DNA of 64,000 nt. Origin: an uncultured Mediterranea sp. (GTDB taxonomy: Bacteria > Bacteroidota > Bacteroidia > Bacteroidales > Bacteroidaceae). A program made the position numbers and the translations under genes. This document shows positions 53,778-63,005 of the stretch, piece after piece (within the stretch, counting starts at the first letter, position 1; every line of letters starts with the position of its first letter). The notes beneath the pieces were generated by a model that saw only the letters and a list, made by a program, of their open reading frames with translations, made no database searches and had not been told where the DNA came from. The stretch lies in the NCBI GenBank assembly GCA_945831575.1, contig CAMACX010000001.1, forward strand, positions 62,001-126,000, read 5' to 3'.

Positions 53778-55153
53778 AACTAGAAGAGATTAAAACCGTA
53801 TATTTTGTAGGGGTAGGCGGCATTGGCATGAGTGCCCTGGCACGCTACTTCATGGCCAAAGGCAAACAGGTAGCTGGCTATGACCGCACCCCTACCGAAC
53901 TGACCCACTGCCTGGAGCAGGAGGGGGCACAGATTCACTACAAGGAGGGGGAGGAACTCATCCCCGAAGCCTACCGGGAGGCTGAGCACACCCTCGTCAT
54001 CTATACTCCGGCCATTCCCAAAGAGCATGCCGAGCTGGCATACTTCCGGACACATGGATTTGAAATCCAAAAACGCGCTCAGGTGTTGGGACTGATTACC
54101 CGCAGCAGCAAGGGGGTGTGCGTAGCAGGTACCCACGGGAAGACCACCACAAGCACCATGGCCGCCCACCTGCTGCACCAATCCCATGTAGAGTGCAACG
54201 CCTTCCTGGGTGGAGTGTCGCAGAACTACCACACCAACCTGTTGCTCTCCGAGAAGAGTCCCTATACGGTCATCGAGGCCGATGAGTTTGACCGCTCGTT
54301 CCACCAGCTCTCCCCCTGGGTGAGTGTCATAACAGCCACCGACCCCGACCACCTCGACATCTACGGCACGCCCGAAGCCTACCTGGAGAGCTTTGCCCAC
54401 TACAGTTCGCTCATCCAGCCCGGAGGAGCACTCATCCTGCACGAAGGATTGGCCATGCAACCACGGGTGAGCGAAGGAGTGAACATCTACACCTACTCAC
54501 GCCATTCGGGTGACTTCCATGCCGAGAACATCCGCATCGGCCAGGGTGAAATCTACTTTGACTTCGTGGCACCTGATACCCGCATTAATCAGGTGCAACT
54601 CGGTGTACCCTTGAGCATCAACATCGACAACGGCATTGCCGCCATGGCCCTGGCACACCTCTGCGGAGCAACCGATGAAGAGATCCGACAGGGAATGAGC
54701 ACATTCAAAGGGGTGGAGCGACGCTTCGACTTCAAGCTGAAGAGCGACAAAGCCGTCCTGCTGAGCGACTATGCCCACCACCCTGCTGAGATTGCCCAGA
54801 GCATCCGTTCCATCCGCAAACTCTACCAAGGGCGCAAAGTGACGGTACTCTTCCAGCCCCACCTCTACAGCCGTACACACGACTTCTACCGCGAGTTTGC
54901 CGAGAGCCTCTCGTTGGCTGACGAGGTGATTCTAACGGAGATTTATCCTGCCCGCGAGCAACCCATTCCCGGCGTGACTAGCCAACTCATCTACGACAAC
55001 CTACGCCCGGGTGTAGAACGTACATTGACCACCAAGCAGGAGATAATCAGCCTGCTCCGGTCAAAGCCCGCACTCGATGTGGTCGTGGTGCTCGGAGCAG
55101 GCGACTTAAATGACTACGTACCTCAGATAAAGGAGGTCCTTGAAAATAGATAA
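53774..55153 (+). CDS. murC: UDP-MurNAc--L-alanine ligase
   Basis: 459 aa. First Mur ligase, adding L-alanine to UDP-MurNAc. N-terminal YFVGVGGIGMSALARYF, ATP loop VAGTHGKTTTSTMAAHLL (near residue 117), EADEFDRSFHQLSPW, DPDHLDIYG, GVERRFDFK and DYAHHPAEI are all present. The start overlaps the murG stop by four bases, so translation is coupled. Confidence 0.97.
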   Translation: MKLEEIKTVYFVGVGGIGMSALARYFMAKGKQVAGYDRTPTELTHCLEQEGAQIHYKEGEELIPEAYREAEHTLVIYTPAIPKEHAELAYFRTHGFEIQKRAQVLGLITRSSKGVCVAGTHGKTTTSTMAAHLLHQSHVECNAFLGGVSQNYHTNLLLSEKSPYTVIEADEFDRSFHQLSPWVSVITATDPDHLDIYGTPEAYLESFAHYSSLIQPGGALILHEGLAMQPRVSEGVNIYTYSRHSGDFHAENIRIGQGEIYFDFVAPDTRINQVQLGVPLSINIDNGIAAMALAHLCGATDEEIRQGMSTFKGVERRFDFKLKSDKAVLLSDYAHHPAEIAQSIRSIRKLYQGRKVTVLFQPHLYSRTHDFYREFAESLSLADEVILTEIYPAREQPIPGVTSQLIYDNLRPGVERTLTTKQEIISLLRSKPALDVVVVLGAGDLNDYVPQIKEVLENR

Positions 55154-55176
55154 CGTATAACACCTGTATGTAGAGT

Positions 55177-55914
55177 ATGGTAAAACGCATTTTCCTCACC
55201 CTGTTGATGCTACTTATTCTGGTCTATCTGGCCTTGGCCGTAAGCGTGCTCAACGATAAGCCCAAAGCCATGGTCTGCTCCGGCCTGAAGCTGGACATCA
55301 AAGACTCCATCTATGCCGGATTCATCAAGCAGAAAGAGGTGAGCCAGCTTCTGAAGAAGCACGGCCTCGACCCTGTAGGCAAACGGATGGACGAAATCAA
55401 CACGCAACACATCGAGGATCAGTTGGCCTCCCATCCGCTGATAGACGGCGTGGAGTGCTACACCACCCCGAGCGGCCTATTGCGCATCGAGGTGTCGCAA
55501 CGCATACCGCTCCTCCGCGTGATGGATGTAGGCGGCAACAACTATTTTGTAGATACCAAGGGACGGAAGATGGCATCAGGAGCTCAATGCGTAGCCCGTC
55601 TGCCCATTGCCACAGGCCACGTCAGTCAGCAGATGGCTTGCAGAGAGCTCTATCAGTTTGCTGACTTCCTGATGAACGATGACTTCTGGAATGCGCAGAT
55701 TGAGCAAATCCATGTTCTGAAAGGAGGCGATGTAGAACTTGTACCCCGAGTTGGCAACCACCTCATCTACATGGGACAACTGAAAGGATATGAACGCAAG
55801 CTGGCCCGTCTGAAGGGGTTCTACCGTAAGGGGCTCAACAAGGTGGGCTGGAATAAATACTCGCGCATCAGCGTGGAGTTCAGCAACCAGATTATCTGTA
55901 CACGAAGAGAATAA
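55177..55914 (+). CDS. ftsQ: FtsQ/DivIB cell-division protein
   Basis: 245 aa. Short cytoplasmic start, one transmembrane helix (about 4-24, IFLTLLMLLILVYLALAVSV), then a periplasmic POTRA-like part (IEDQLASHPLIDGVECYTTPSGLLRIEVSQRIPLLRV) and a beta domain. Such proteins connect the Z-ring machinery with FtsW-FtsI. Sequence identity is low across phyla, but topology and position between murC and ftsA are decisive. Confidence 0.9.
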   Translation: MVKRIFLTLLMLLILVYLALAVSVLNDKPKAMVCSGLKLDIKDSIYAGFIKQKEVSQLLKKHGLDPVGKRMDEINTQHIEDQLASHPLIDGVECYTTPSGLLRIEVSQRIPLLRVMDVGGNNYFVDTKGRKMASGAQCVARLPIATGHVSQQMACRELYQFADFLMNDDFWNAQIEQIHVLKGGDVELVPRVGNHLIYMGQLKGYERKLARLKGFYRKGLNKVGWNKYSRISVEFSNQIICTRRE

Positions 55915-55948
55915 TAGGAGAATAAAACAAAAAAAAATAAGATACACC

Positions 55949-57421
55949 ATGGCAACAACAGATTTCATTGCCGCCATCGAGCTGGGATCATCCAAGATCT
56001 CGGCCATTGCCGGCAAAAAGCACAGCGACGGAAGCATGGAAGTGCTGGCCCACGCACGGGTCGATGCTCCTTCCTTCATACACAAAGGCGTGGTCTTCAA
56101 CATCGACAAGGCTGCTGCTGCACTTACTTCTGTCATCGGAAAGTTGGAAGAGCAACTGAAGGCCTCGGTAGCTCAAGTCTATGTGGGAATTGGCGGACAG
56201 TCACTTCACTCCTTGAAGAGTGCGGTAAGCCGCAGCGTGGGTGATGAGGAATCCACGGTAAGCCAGACGCTAGTGGATGCCTTGTACGACGAGAACCGAG
56301 AGACGCCCCTGGCTGATTATGTCATCCTGGATGTCGTACCTCAGGAGTTCAAGGTGGACCACTCCCTTCATGCCGACCCTGTGGGTGTCACTGGACATCA
56401 CGTCACAGGTCAGTACCTCAACCTAGTGGCCCGCACCCAGTTGAAGAAGAATGTCGAAATGGCTTTCGCCCAAGCACAGATTGGTATAGCCGACGACCTG
56501 CTTGTCACGGCTGTAGCCGAGGCCAAGGCAGTCCTCACCCAGGCAGAGATGCGCCAAGGATGCGCTCTGGTTGACTTTGGCTCAGACACCACCACCGTCT
56601 CCGTCTATAAGAACAACTTGCTTCGTCACCTCTGCGTACTGCCCATCGGCAGCAACAACATTACCCGCGACCTCACCTCGCTACAGATAGAGGATGAGGA
56701 GGCTGAGAAGCTGAAGATTCAATATGGCAATGCCGCCTACGAAGCGCAGGAATCCGACCCTGAAGCCTCATGCCTCACCTCTGAGGGACGAGCTATCCCC
56801 CTGGCTGAGCTCAACAACATCATCGGGGCTCGAGCCGAAGAGATTCTGGCCAATGTATGGAGCCAGATTCGCCTCTCGGGCTACGATAACCAACTCTATG
56901 CTGGTACCATCTTCATGGGTGGTGGAGCCCTGCTCAAGAACTTGGAGGAAGCCTTCCGCAAACTGAGCAAGAGTGACCGCGTGAAGACCGTCCTGAAGAC
57001 CCAGTTCACCGTAAGAGGCATGGACGACAGCCTACTGTCTAACGGCACCTGGATTGCTGCCATTGCCCTGCTCCACGCTGGTAATGAGAACTGCTGCAGG
57101 CAGGAAGAGACTGCCCGAGTGGCAGAGGTCACTCCTGCGACACAGACCGCTCAACGCACAGAGCAGCCCGCATCACAGGACCTCTTCAAGGACGACATCG
57201 ACCTTAGGCTCCAAGAAGATGAAGAGCGCAGAATCCGTGAAGAGAAGCGACAAAAGCAGGAAGCAGAGCGCTTACAGCACATCAAGGAAGAGCGGGCGGC
57301 CAAGGTCAAGCAACAAAAGACCAAGAAGCGCAATCCGCTCACCACATTCTTCGAAGAGTTATCGCAGAGCTTCTTTACCGATGACAAGATGGACGAAGAC
57401 AAACAAGACAGACGAAGATAA
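55949..57421 (+). CDS. ftsA: FtsA, actin-like membrane tether of FtsZ
   Basis: 490 aa. Actin-fold ATPase: AAIELGSSKISAIAG (phosphate 1), QVYVGIGGQSLHSLK, ALVDFGSDTTTVSVY (phosphate 2) and GTIFMGGGALLKNLEE (adenosine). It is longer than E. coli FtsA (420 aa) because of a Gln/Glu/Arg-rich C-terminal extension with predicted coiled coil (about 385-460). The segment NPLTTFFEELSQSFF that follows could be the membrane-binding amphipathic helix. Such an extension is common in Bacteroidetes. 34 bp after ftsQ and 28 bp before ftsZ. Confidence 0.96.
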   Translation: MATTDFIAAIELGSSKISAIAGKKHSDGSMEVLAHARVDAPSFIHKGVVFNIDKAAAALTSVIGKLEEQLKASVAQVYVGIGGQSLHSLKSAVSRSVGDEESTVSQTLVDALYDENRETPLADYVILDVVPQEFKVDHSLHADPVGVTGHHVTGQYLNLVARTQLKKNVEMAFAQAQIGIADDLLVTAVAEAKAVLTQAEMRQGCALVDFGSDTTTVSVYKNNLLRHLCVLPIGSNNITRDLTSLQIEDEEAEKLKIQYGNAAYEAQESDPEASCLTSEGRAIPLAELNNIIGARAEEILANVWSQIRLSGYDNQLYAGTIFMGGGALLKNLEEAFRKLSKSDRVKTVLKTQFTVRGMDDSLLSNGTWIAAIALLHAGNENCCRQEETARVAEVTPATQTAQRTEQPASQDLFKDDIDLRLQEDEERRIREEKRQKQEAERLQHIKEERAAKVKQQKTKKRNPLTTFFEELSQSFFTDDKMDEDKQDRRR

Positions 57422-57449
57422 AAAGAATAACGAATAAAACCCTACGGAT

Positions 57450-58778
57450 ATGAACGATACGATTGTACCTTTTGATTTACCTACCGATTCGCCCAAAATT
57501 ATCAAGGTAATCGGTGTGGGTGGAGGTGGTGGTAATGCCGTCAACCACATGTATAGGGAGGGTATTCACGACGTAGCCTTTGTAGTATGCAATACCGATC
57601 GCAAGGCCCTCGAACAGTCTCCTGTGCCTGTCAAGTTACAGCTGGGCCACGAAGGCCTGGGTGCGGGCAACCAGCCCAAGAAGGCACGCGAGGCTACAGA
57701 AGAGAGCCTACAGGAGATTCAGCAGATGCTGAGCGACGGCACCAAGATGGTCTTCATTACGGCCGGTATGGGAGGAGGCACAGGGACCGGTGCCGCCCCC
57801 ACCATTGCACGTATAGCCAAGGAGATGGACATCCTGACCATTGGCATCGTGACCATTCCCTTCCGCTGGGAGGGGGACAAGAAGATTGACCAGGCCCTGG
57901 ACGGTGTGGAGGAAATCAGTCAGCATGTCGATGCCCTGTTGGTCATCAACAACGAGAAGCTCAGCGAGATTTACCCCGACCTAAGCGTCAACAGTGCCTT
58001 CGCACGAGCTAACGACACCCTGCTCGTAGCCGCCAAGAGCATCAGCGAAATCATCACCATGCGCGGCATCGTCAACCTCGACTTCAACGACGTGAAGACC
58101 GTGATGAAAGACGGTGGAGTGGCCATCATGAGCACCGGCTACGGTGACGGCGACAACCGCGTGAGCGAAGCCATCAAGGGAGCCCAGCACTCCCCCCTGC
58201 TCAACAACAATGACATTTTCAACTCGCGCAAGGTGCTCTTCAACATCTCCTACAGCCCCGAGCACGAATTGATGATGAATGAGATGGATGAGGTGAAGGA
58301 CTTCATGAACCGCTTCAACCGCGACTTTGAGACCAAGTTTGGTATGGCTGAAGACACTAGCCTCGGCTCAAAGGTCAAGATAACCCTCCTGGCCACGGGT
58401 TTTGGCATAGCCGACATCCACATGCGTGAGATGGACGAGCGTCTGGCCAGCCAGAATGCCGAGGAGCAGCAGCGCCGCGCCGAGATGGAGGAGGAGGAGG
58501 AGCAACGCCGCATCCGCCGCGAACACTACTACGGAGGTTCCTCACCCGAGAGCCGCCGAGCCTTCCGCCGTCGCCACATCTTTATCTACAGTCCCGAGGA
58601 CATGGACAATGCCGACCTCATCTCCATGGTAGATACCATCCCCACCTATCAGCGGGACAAGGCCCAGCTAGCCAACCTCAAGCGCAAGGCGACCGAAGAT
58701 GCTGAGAAGCTACGCCAGGAAGCCGAAGCTACTCAGACCCCCATACAGAATGAGCAACCAGGTGTCATCACCTTCTAG
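57450..58778 (+). CDS. ftsZ: FtsZ, tubulin-like division ring GTPase
   Basis: 442 aa. KVIGVGGGGGNAVNHM near the N-terminus, the GTP signature AGMGGGTGTGAAPTIA (near residue 107), and the synergy-loop segment NLDFNDVKTVMKDGG. The variable tail carries DTIPTYQRDK about 40 residues before the end, a likely counterpart of the conserved C-terminal peptide that binds FtsA; a Glu/Lys/Gln-rich stretch follows it. Last division gene of the cluster. Confidence 0.98.
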   Translation: MNDTIVPFDLPTDSPKIIKVIGVGGGGGNAVNHMYREGIHDVAFVVCNTDRKALEQSPVPVKLQLGHEGLGAGNQPKKAREATEESLQEIQQMLSDGTKMVFITAGMGGGTGTGAAPTIARIAKEMDILTIGIVTIPFRWEGDKKIDQALDGVEEISQHVDALLVINNEKLSEIYPDLSVNSAFARANDTLLVAAKSISEIITMRGIVNLDFNDVKTVMKDGGVAIMSTGYGDGDNRVSEAIKGAQHSPLLNNNDIFNSRKVLFNISYSPEHELMMNEMDEVKDFMNRFNRDFETKFGMAEDTSLGSKVKITLLATGFGIADIHMREMDERLASQNAEEQQRRAEMEEEEEQRRIRREHYYGGSSPESRRAFRRRHIFIYSPEDMDNADLISMVDTIPTYQRDKAQLANLKRKATEDAEKLRQEAEATQTPIQNEQPGVITF

Positions 58779-58820
58779 GTCATCATATAGTATAACTAAC
58801 CATAAAACAAAGTAACGAAA

Positions 58821-59270
58821 ATGGACTTATTTGAACGTATTAGTGAAGATATCAAGAATGCCATGAAGGCCAAAGACCGTGTGGCATTGGAGACGTTGAG
58901 AAACATCAAAAAGGTATTTCTGGAAGCCAAGACTGCTCCCGGAGCCAATGACACGCTGACCGATGATGCGGCCACGAAGATTATCGCCAAGCTGGTGAAG
59001 CAGGGTCGCGATGCGGCCGACATCTATGTTCAGCAGGGTCGTCAGGATCTGGCAGACGCCGAACTGGCTCAGGTCAAGGTGATGGAGGGCTACCTGCCCA
59101 AGCAACTTACAGAAGAGGAGCTTGAGGCTGAGCTGAAGGCCATCATCGCCCAAGTGGGTGCCGCAGGTCCCAAGGATATGGGTAAGGTGATGGGTGTAGC
59201 CTCCAAGCAGCTGGCAGGAAAAGCCGAAGGACGCGTCATCTCCGCCAAAGTCAAGCAACTTCTGGGATAA
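58821..59270 (+). CDS. yqeY: GatB/YqeY domain protein
   Basis: 149 aa. Matches the YqeY family: MDLFERISEDIKNAMKAKD at the start, LETLRNIKKVFLEAKTAPG, LVKQGRDAADIYVQQGRQDLA and GPKDMGKVMGVASKQLAGKAEGR near the end. The fold is the tRNA-binding tail of GatB, but free-standing proteins have no established activity. 42 bp after ftsZ, followed by a strong terminator that closes the operon. Confidence 0.93.
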   Translation: MDLFERISEDIKNAMKAKDRVALETLRNIKKVFLEAKTAPGANDTLTDDAATKIIAKLVKQGRDAADIYVQQGRQDLADAELAQVKVMEGYLPKQLTEEELEAELKAIIAQVGAAGPKDMGKVMGVASKQLAGKAEGRVISAKVKQLLG

Positions 59271-59309
59271 CTGCAATCTGAAACGCCGGCCCATAGATCC
59301 GTAAATCAA

Positions 59310-59355
59310 GGAGGGAAACAAATTTGCATGTCATTTGTTTCCCTCCTCTTTATTA
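59310..59355 (+). terminator. Terminator closing the dcw-yqeY operon
   Basis: Perfect 14-bp arms GGAGGGAAACAAAT (59310-59323) and ATTTGTTTCCCTCC (59333-59346) followed by TCTTTATT. It could also serve recO, which converges from the right. Confidence 0.75.
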
Positions 59356-59417
59356 CCAGTTCATCCAATTTTTGGAATGATGTTATCATCATTTCCGAAA
59401 CTTGCGAGCTATGACCA

Positions 59418-60149
59418 TCAGTCTGCAAAGAGCTGCTGCAGTACCTCCACCGACTTAAGGCTCCCCATGCCCGGTAGATGGAGTTGGTAGTACTCCAGCA
59501 TCAGGGAGAGGCAACGGTTGCGCTGGAGCCTGTTCATGGCGAAGAGCCCCATATTCTGGTAATTCATACGAACCAGTTCATGCAATGCCTTGGCCTCGTC
59601 AGGATGCAGATGATAGGCATTAGGCGTCAAGGGGAGCGGCAGAAATTCCGCCTCCTGTAGGTGAAATCCAATACCCTCCTCATAATGCGTCAGGTTAGGA
59701 AAGATACCTAAGTAACAAGCCAACTGCATCATGAAGACCAAGTGGTAATTGGCAATCCCCTTCGAGCAACGGTCAAGCGTCACGATGCTCTGCCTTAAGT
59801 AGTCGTACAACCCCCTATTGGCCTCCTGTTCATGCAGTACTCGGGTAAGAAGTTCTGCGACAAAGAGTGCGATGGCCCCCTTCAACGCATGAAATGGTAA
59901 CTCAGCCGGCGCATAATCCAGTTTCCACTCCTTCAAGCGCTGGATGGAGTCCTTCGGCCGGTATTCATACTCCATACTCACTACCGACAGCGGCATACAG
60001 AGCACCCCAGTCCCCCCCCGACGAGAGCGCTCCCTCCGTCCGCTACTGAACTGAGCACGCCCCATCGATGAGGAGTAGATGTCCAAGATTGTCGTGCCAT
60101 TGGCACACTTTATGGCACGCAACACGATGCCTTCACACTTTTCGAGCAT
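59418..60149 (-). CDS. recO: DNA repair protein RecO
   Basis: 243 aa. Loads RecA on gapped DNA together with RecR. The N-terminal OB fold starts with MLEKCEGIVLRAIKCANGTTILDIYS, followed by a basic loop with RRERSRRGG. The C-terminal helical part is typical of Bacteroidetes RecO (LFVAELLTRVLHEQEANRGLYDYLRQ). The four-Cys zinc site found in some RecO proteins is not evident. Single minus-strand gene within a plus-strand region. Confidence 0.9.
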   Translation of the reverse strand: MLEKCEGIVLRAIKCANGTTILDIYSSSMGRAQFSSGRRERSRRGGTGVLCMPLSVVSMEYEYRPKDSIQRLKEWKLDYAPAELPFHALKGAIALFVAELLTRVLHEQEANRGLYDYLRQSIVTLDRCSKGIANYHLVFMMQLACYLGIFPNLTHYEEGIGFHLQEAEFLPLPLTPNAYHLHPDEAKALHELVRMNYQNMGLFAMNRLQRNRCLSLMLEYYQLHLPGMGSLKSVEVLQQLFAD

Positions 60150-60175
60150 AACAGGAGTCTTTACATTTCAGGGTT

Positions 60176-60183
60176 CAAAGCTA
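60176..60183 (-). promoter_or_regulatory. Possible -7 box for recO
   Basis: The minus strand reads TAGCTTTG (TAnnTTTG), 26 bp before the recO start; no -33 match. The rest of the AT-rich gap up to tRNA-Glu shows no gene. Confidence 0.3.
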
Positions 60184-60363
60184 GAGAAAAAAGCCGAAAA
60201 AGCCTAATAAAAACGGTTATTTTATCCGAAATGCACCTCAAGCACAAAAAAATATCGCGAATCGGCAGGAAAGAGGAAATATCTCTATTTATTGATTTTC
60301 AGTTATTTAATAAACACATAGAAGCCTATTAGATTATTTCGTTGATTTTTTTTCGCTTAAAAA

Positions 60364-60395
60364 GTTGGTCAATTCAAAAATAGTTTCTACCTTTG
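60364..60395 (+). promoter_or_regulatory. Promoter of tRNA-Glu and rpsT
   Basis: GTTG (60364-60367), 20 bp, TACCTTTG (60388-60395), about 55 bp upstream of the tRNA. No terminator is seen between the tRNA and rpsT, so they may be co-transcribed. Confidence 0.55.
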
Positions 60396-60449
60396 CAACC
60401 GCAAACGAAAGAAATGCGCTTGCATAGAGCGGAAACGCTCAGTAGTGTT

Positions 60450-60521
60450 GGCCTCTTCGTCTATCGGTTAGGACGCAAGATTTTCATTCTTGAAAGGGGG
60501 GTTCGATTCCCCCAGAGGCTA
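60450..60521 (+). tRNA. tRNA-Glu (anticodon TTC)
   Basis: Complete cloverleaf: acceptor GGCCTCT with AGAGGCT (G1-T72 wobble), D arm with CGGTTAGG, anticodon stem CAAGA/TCTTG with loop TTTTCAT (anticodon TTC at 60483-60485), T arm GGGGG-GTTCGATT-CCCCC, discriminator A. CCA is not encoded. Reads GAA and GAG. Confidence 0.96.
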
Positions 60522-60554
60522 CTAATAATAACAATAAAAAATAGATTAGTCGAA

Positions 60555-60809
60555 ATGGCAAATCACAAATCATCACTGAAAAGAATCAGACAAGAGAAGA
60601 CAAGAAGACTTCACAACAGATATTATGGTAAGACCATGAGAAATGCTGTTCGTAAGCTTCGTGCAACGACTGACAAGGCAGAAGCTGTTGCTTTGTTGCC
60701 GAATGTAACGAAGATGTTGGATAAGTTAGCCAAAGTGAATGTTATCCACAAGAACAAGGCTAACAATCTGAAGTCGAAGTTGGCCCTCCATGTGAACAAG
60801 TTGGCTTGA
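60555..60809 (+). CDS. rpsT: Ribosomal protein S20
   Basis: 84 aa from ATG at 60555 ([19 protein letters not shown]). The open frame extends upstream through the tRNA, which is not coding. Basic helical protein binding 16S rRNA; the C-terminal [20 protein letters not shown] is typical. It follows tRNA-Glu by 33 bp and is followed by a terminator. Confidence 0.97.
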   Translation: MANHKSSLKRIRQEKTRRLHNRYYGKTMRNAVRKLRATTDKAEAVALLPNVTKMLDKLAKVNVIHKNKANNLKSKLALHVNKLA

Positions 60810-60842
60810 TTCCGACCCCGTTCAAAGAGGAAAGAATAGCGA

Positions 60843-60878
60843 GGCTGAGCTACCGAGGTAGTTCGGCCCTTGTTTTTA
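60843..60878 (+). terminator. Terminator of tRNA-Glu/rpsT
   Basis: GGCTGAGCTAC (60843-60853) pairs with GTAGTTCGGCC (60858-60868), including G-T pairs, with a CGAG loop, then CTTGTTTTTAT. Confidence 0.68.
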
Positions 60879-60976
60879 TATACCCATTCCTCGGATAAAA
60901 ACATCACCGAATGACAAAAAAGAGCAAAGAAGCCAAAAAATCAATGATTTCTGCACGAGATATGGAGATTTTTCAC

Positions 60977-60984
60977 TACTTTTG
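60977..60984 (+). promoter_or_regulatory. -7 box for gyrB
   Basis: TACTTTTG fits TAnnTTTG, 27 bp before the gyrB start; the best upstream element (TTTC at 60948-60951) is 25 bp away. Confidence 0.4.
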
Positions 60985-61011
60985 CTCAGTTATTACAATT
61001 AGCAATTCATT

Positions 61012-62985
61012 ATGACAGAAGAAGAAAAGATAGTAGGCGAGAATAACTATTCAGCGAGCAATATCCAAGTGCTTGAAGGACTGGAAGCGGTGCGCAAGCG
61101 CCCGGCCATGTACATTGGCGACATCAGTGAAAATGGTCTCCACCACCTGGTCTATGAGGTGGTCGATAACTCCATCGACGAGGCCATGGCGGGCTACTGC
61201 GACCACATCGAGGTGTCCATCAACGAAGATAACAGCATCACCGTGCAGGACAATGGCCGCGGCATCCCCGTGGATTTCCACGAGAAGGAGAAGAAGTCGG
61301 CCCTCGAAGTGGTGATGACCGTGCTGCATGCAGGTGGTAAGTTTGACAAGGGATCTTACAAGGTGTCCGGCGGTCTGCATGGTGTTGGTGTATCGTGCGT
61401 TAACGCCCTCTCCACCCACATGACGACCCAGGTGTATCGTAACGGCAAGGTCTATCAGCAAGAGTACAGCTGCGGCAAGCCGCTCTATGCAGTCAAGGAG
61501 ATTGGTACCTGCGAGCCCGGCTTCACAGGCACCAAGCAGACCTTCTGGCCCGATGGTAGTATTTTCACGACTACGGAATACAAGTATTCCACGCTGCAGG
61601 CCCGCCTGCGCGAACTGGCCTATCTCAACAAGGGCATCCGCATCTCCCTTACTGACCTGCGCGACAAGGACGAGGAGGGCAACTACCGTACGGAGACCTT
61701 CCACAGCGATGAGGGCGTGAAGGAGTTTGTCCGCTTCCTCAACAGCGGCAACACCCCTCTCTTTGACGATGTCATCTACCTCAATACCGAGAAGAACGGC
61801 ACGCCCATCGAGTGTGCCATCATGTACAACACGGGCTACCGCGAGAACCTCCACTCTTATGTCAACAACATCAACACCAAGGAGGGCGGCACGCACGAAG
61901 CCGGTTTCCGCACCGCCTTGACCCGCGTACTCAAGAAATATGCCGACGACAACTGCGCCAAGGCGCTGGAGAAGGCCAAGGTAGAAGTGTCGGGCGAAGA
62001 CTTCCGCGAAGGCCTGATTGCCGTCATCTCAGTGAAGGTGGCCGAGCCACAGTTTGAGGGACAGACAAAGACCAAACTGGGCAACAACGAAGTGAGCGGT
62101 GCCGTCAATCAGGCTGTGGGCGAAGCACTCAGCTACTATCTGGAAGAGCATCCTAAGGAGGCCAAACTGATTGTAGATAAGGTGCTGTTGGCCGCCACAG
62201 CCCGTGTAGCAGCCCGCAAGGCACGCGAGTCAGTACAACGCAAATCACCCATGAGTGGCGGTGGTATGCCAGGCAAACTGGCCGACTGCTCGAGCAAGGA
62301 TCCCGATGAATGCGAACTCTTCCTCGTCGAGGGTGACTCGGCCGGCGGTTCTGCCAAGCAGGGCCGCAACCGCACCTTCCAGGCCATCCTGCCTCTGCGC
62401 GGTAAGATTCTGAATGTAGAGAAAGCAATGTGGCACAAGGCCTTCGAGAGCGATGAGGTCAACAACATCATCCAGGCTCTGGGCATCCGCTTCGGAGTAG
62501 ATAGCGAAGACAGCAAGGCGGCCAACATCGACAAACTGCGCTATAAGAAGGTAATCATCATGACCGATGCCGATGTCGATGGCTCACACATCGACACCCT
62601 CATCATGACCCTCTTCTTCCGCTACTTCCCACAGGTCATCGAGCAAGGCTACCTCTACATTGCCACTCCTCCCCTCTACCTCTGCACGAAGGGTAAGGTA
62701 AAGGAATACTGCTGGACCGACCAGCAACGCCAGCGCTTCATCGATACCTACGGCGGAGGCTCTGAGAATGCCATTCACACTCAGCGCTACAAAGGTCTGG
62801 GTGAGATGAACCCCGAGCAACTCTGGGAGACCACCATGAATCCCGAGAACCGTATGCTCAAGCAGGTACACCTCAACAATGCCGCCGAGGCCGACTACAT
62901 CTTCTCCATGCTGATGGGTGAGGACGTAGGCCCCCGCCGTGAGTTTATCGAGAAGAATGCTACCTACGCCAACATTGATGCGTAA
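61012..62985 (+). CDS. gyrB: DNA gyrase subunit B
   Basis: 657 aa, usual length for Bacteroidetes GyrB without the large enterobacterial insertion. The ATPase part has EAVRKRPAMYIGD, EVVDNSIDEAMAG, DNGRGIPVD and SGGLHGVGVSCVNAL. The TOPRIM part has LVEGDSAGGSAKQGRNR and MTDADVDGSHIDTL, followed by RYKGLGEMNPEQLWETTM. It forms gyrase with GyrA (not in the window) and introduces negative supercoils using ATP. Confidence 0.98.
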   Translation: MTEEEKIVGENNYSASNIQVLEGLEAVRKRPAMYIGDISENGLHHLVYEVVDNSIDEAMAGYCDHIEVSINEDNSITVQDNGRGIPVDFHEKEKKSALEVVMTVLHAGGKFDKGSYKVSGGLHGVGVSCVNALSTHMTTQVYRNGKVYQQEYSCGKPLYAVKEIGTCEPGFTGTKQTFWPDGSIFTTTEYKYSTLQARLRELAYLNKGIRISLTDLRDKDEEGNYRTETFHSDEGVKEFVRFLNSGNTPLFDDVIYLNTEKNGTPIECAIMYNTGYRENLHSYVNNINTKEGGTHEAGFRTALTRVLKKYADDNCAKALEKAKVEVSGEDFREGLIAVISVKVAEPQFEGQTKTKLGNNEVSGAVNQAVGEALSYYLEEHPKEAKLIVDKVLLAATARVAARKARESVQRKSPMSGGGMPGKLADCSSKDPDECELFLVEGDSAGGSAKQGRNRTFQAILPLRGKILNVEKAMWHKAFESDEVNNIIQALGIRFGVDSEDSKAANIDKLRYKKVIIMTDADVDGSHIDTLIMTLFFRYFPQVIEQGYLYIATPPLYLCTKGKVKEYCWTDQQRQRFIDTYGGGSENAIHTQRYKGLGEMNPEQLWETTMNPENRMLKQVHLNNAAEADYIFSMLMGEDVGPRREFIEKNATYANIDA

Positions 62986-63005
62986 GCACCTGACCATCAG
63001 CCGAT

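Noticed and set aside
60393..60554. N-terminal extension of rpsT
   Set aside because: Runs through the tRNA-Glu gene; the S20 protein clearly starts at 60555.
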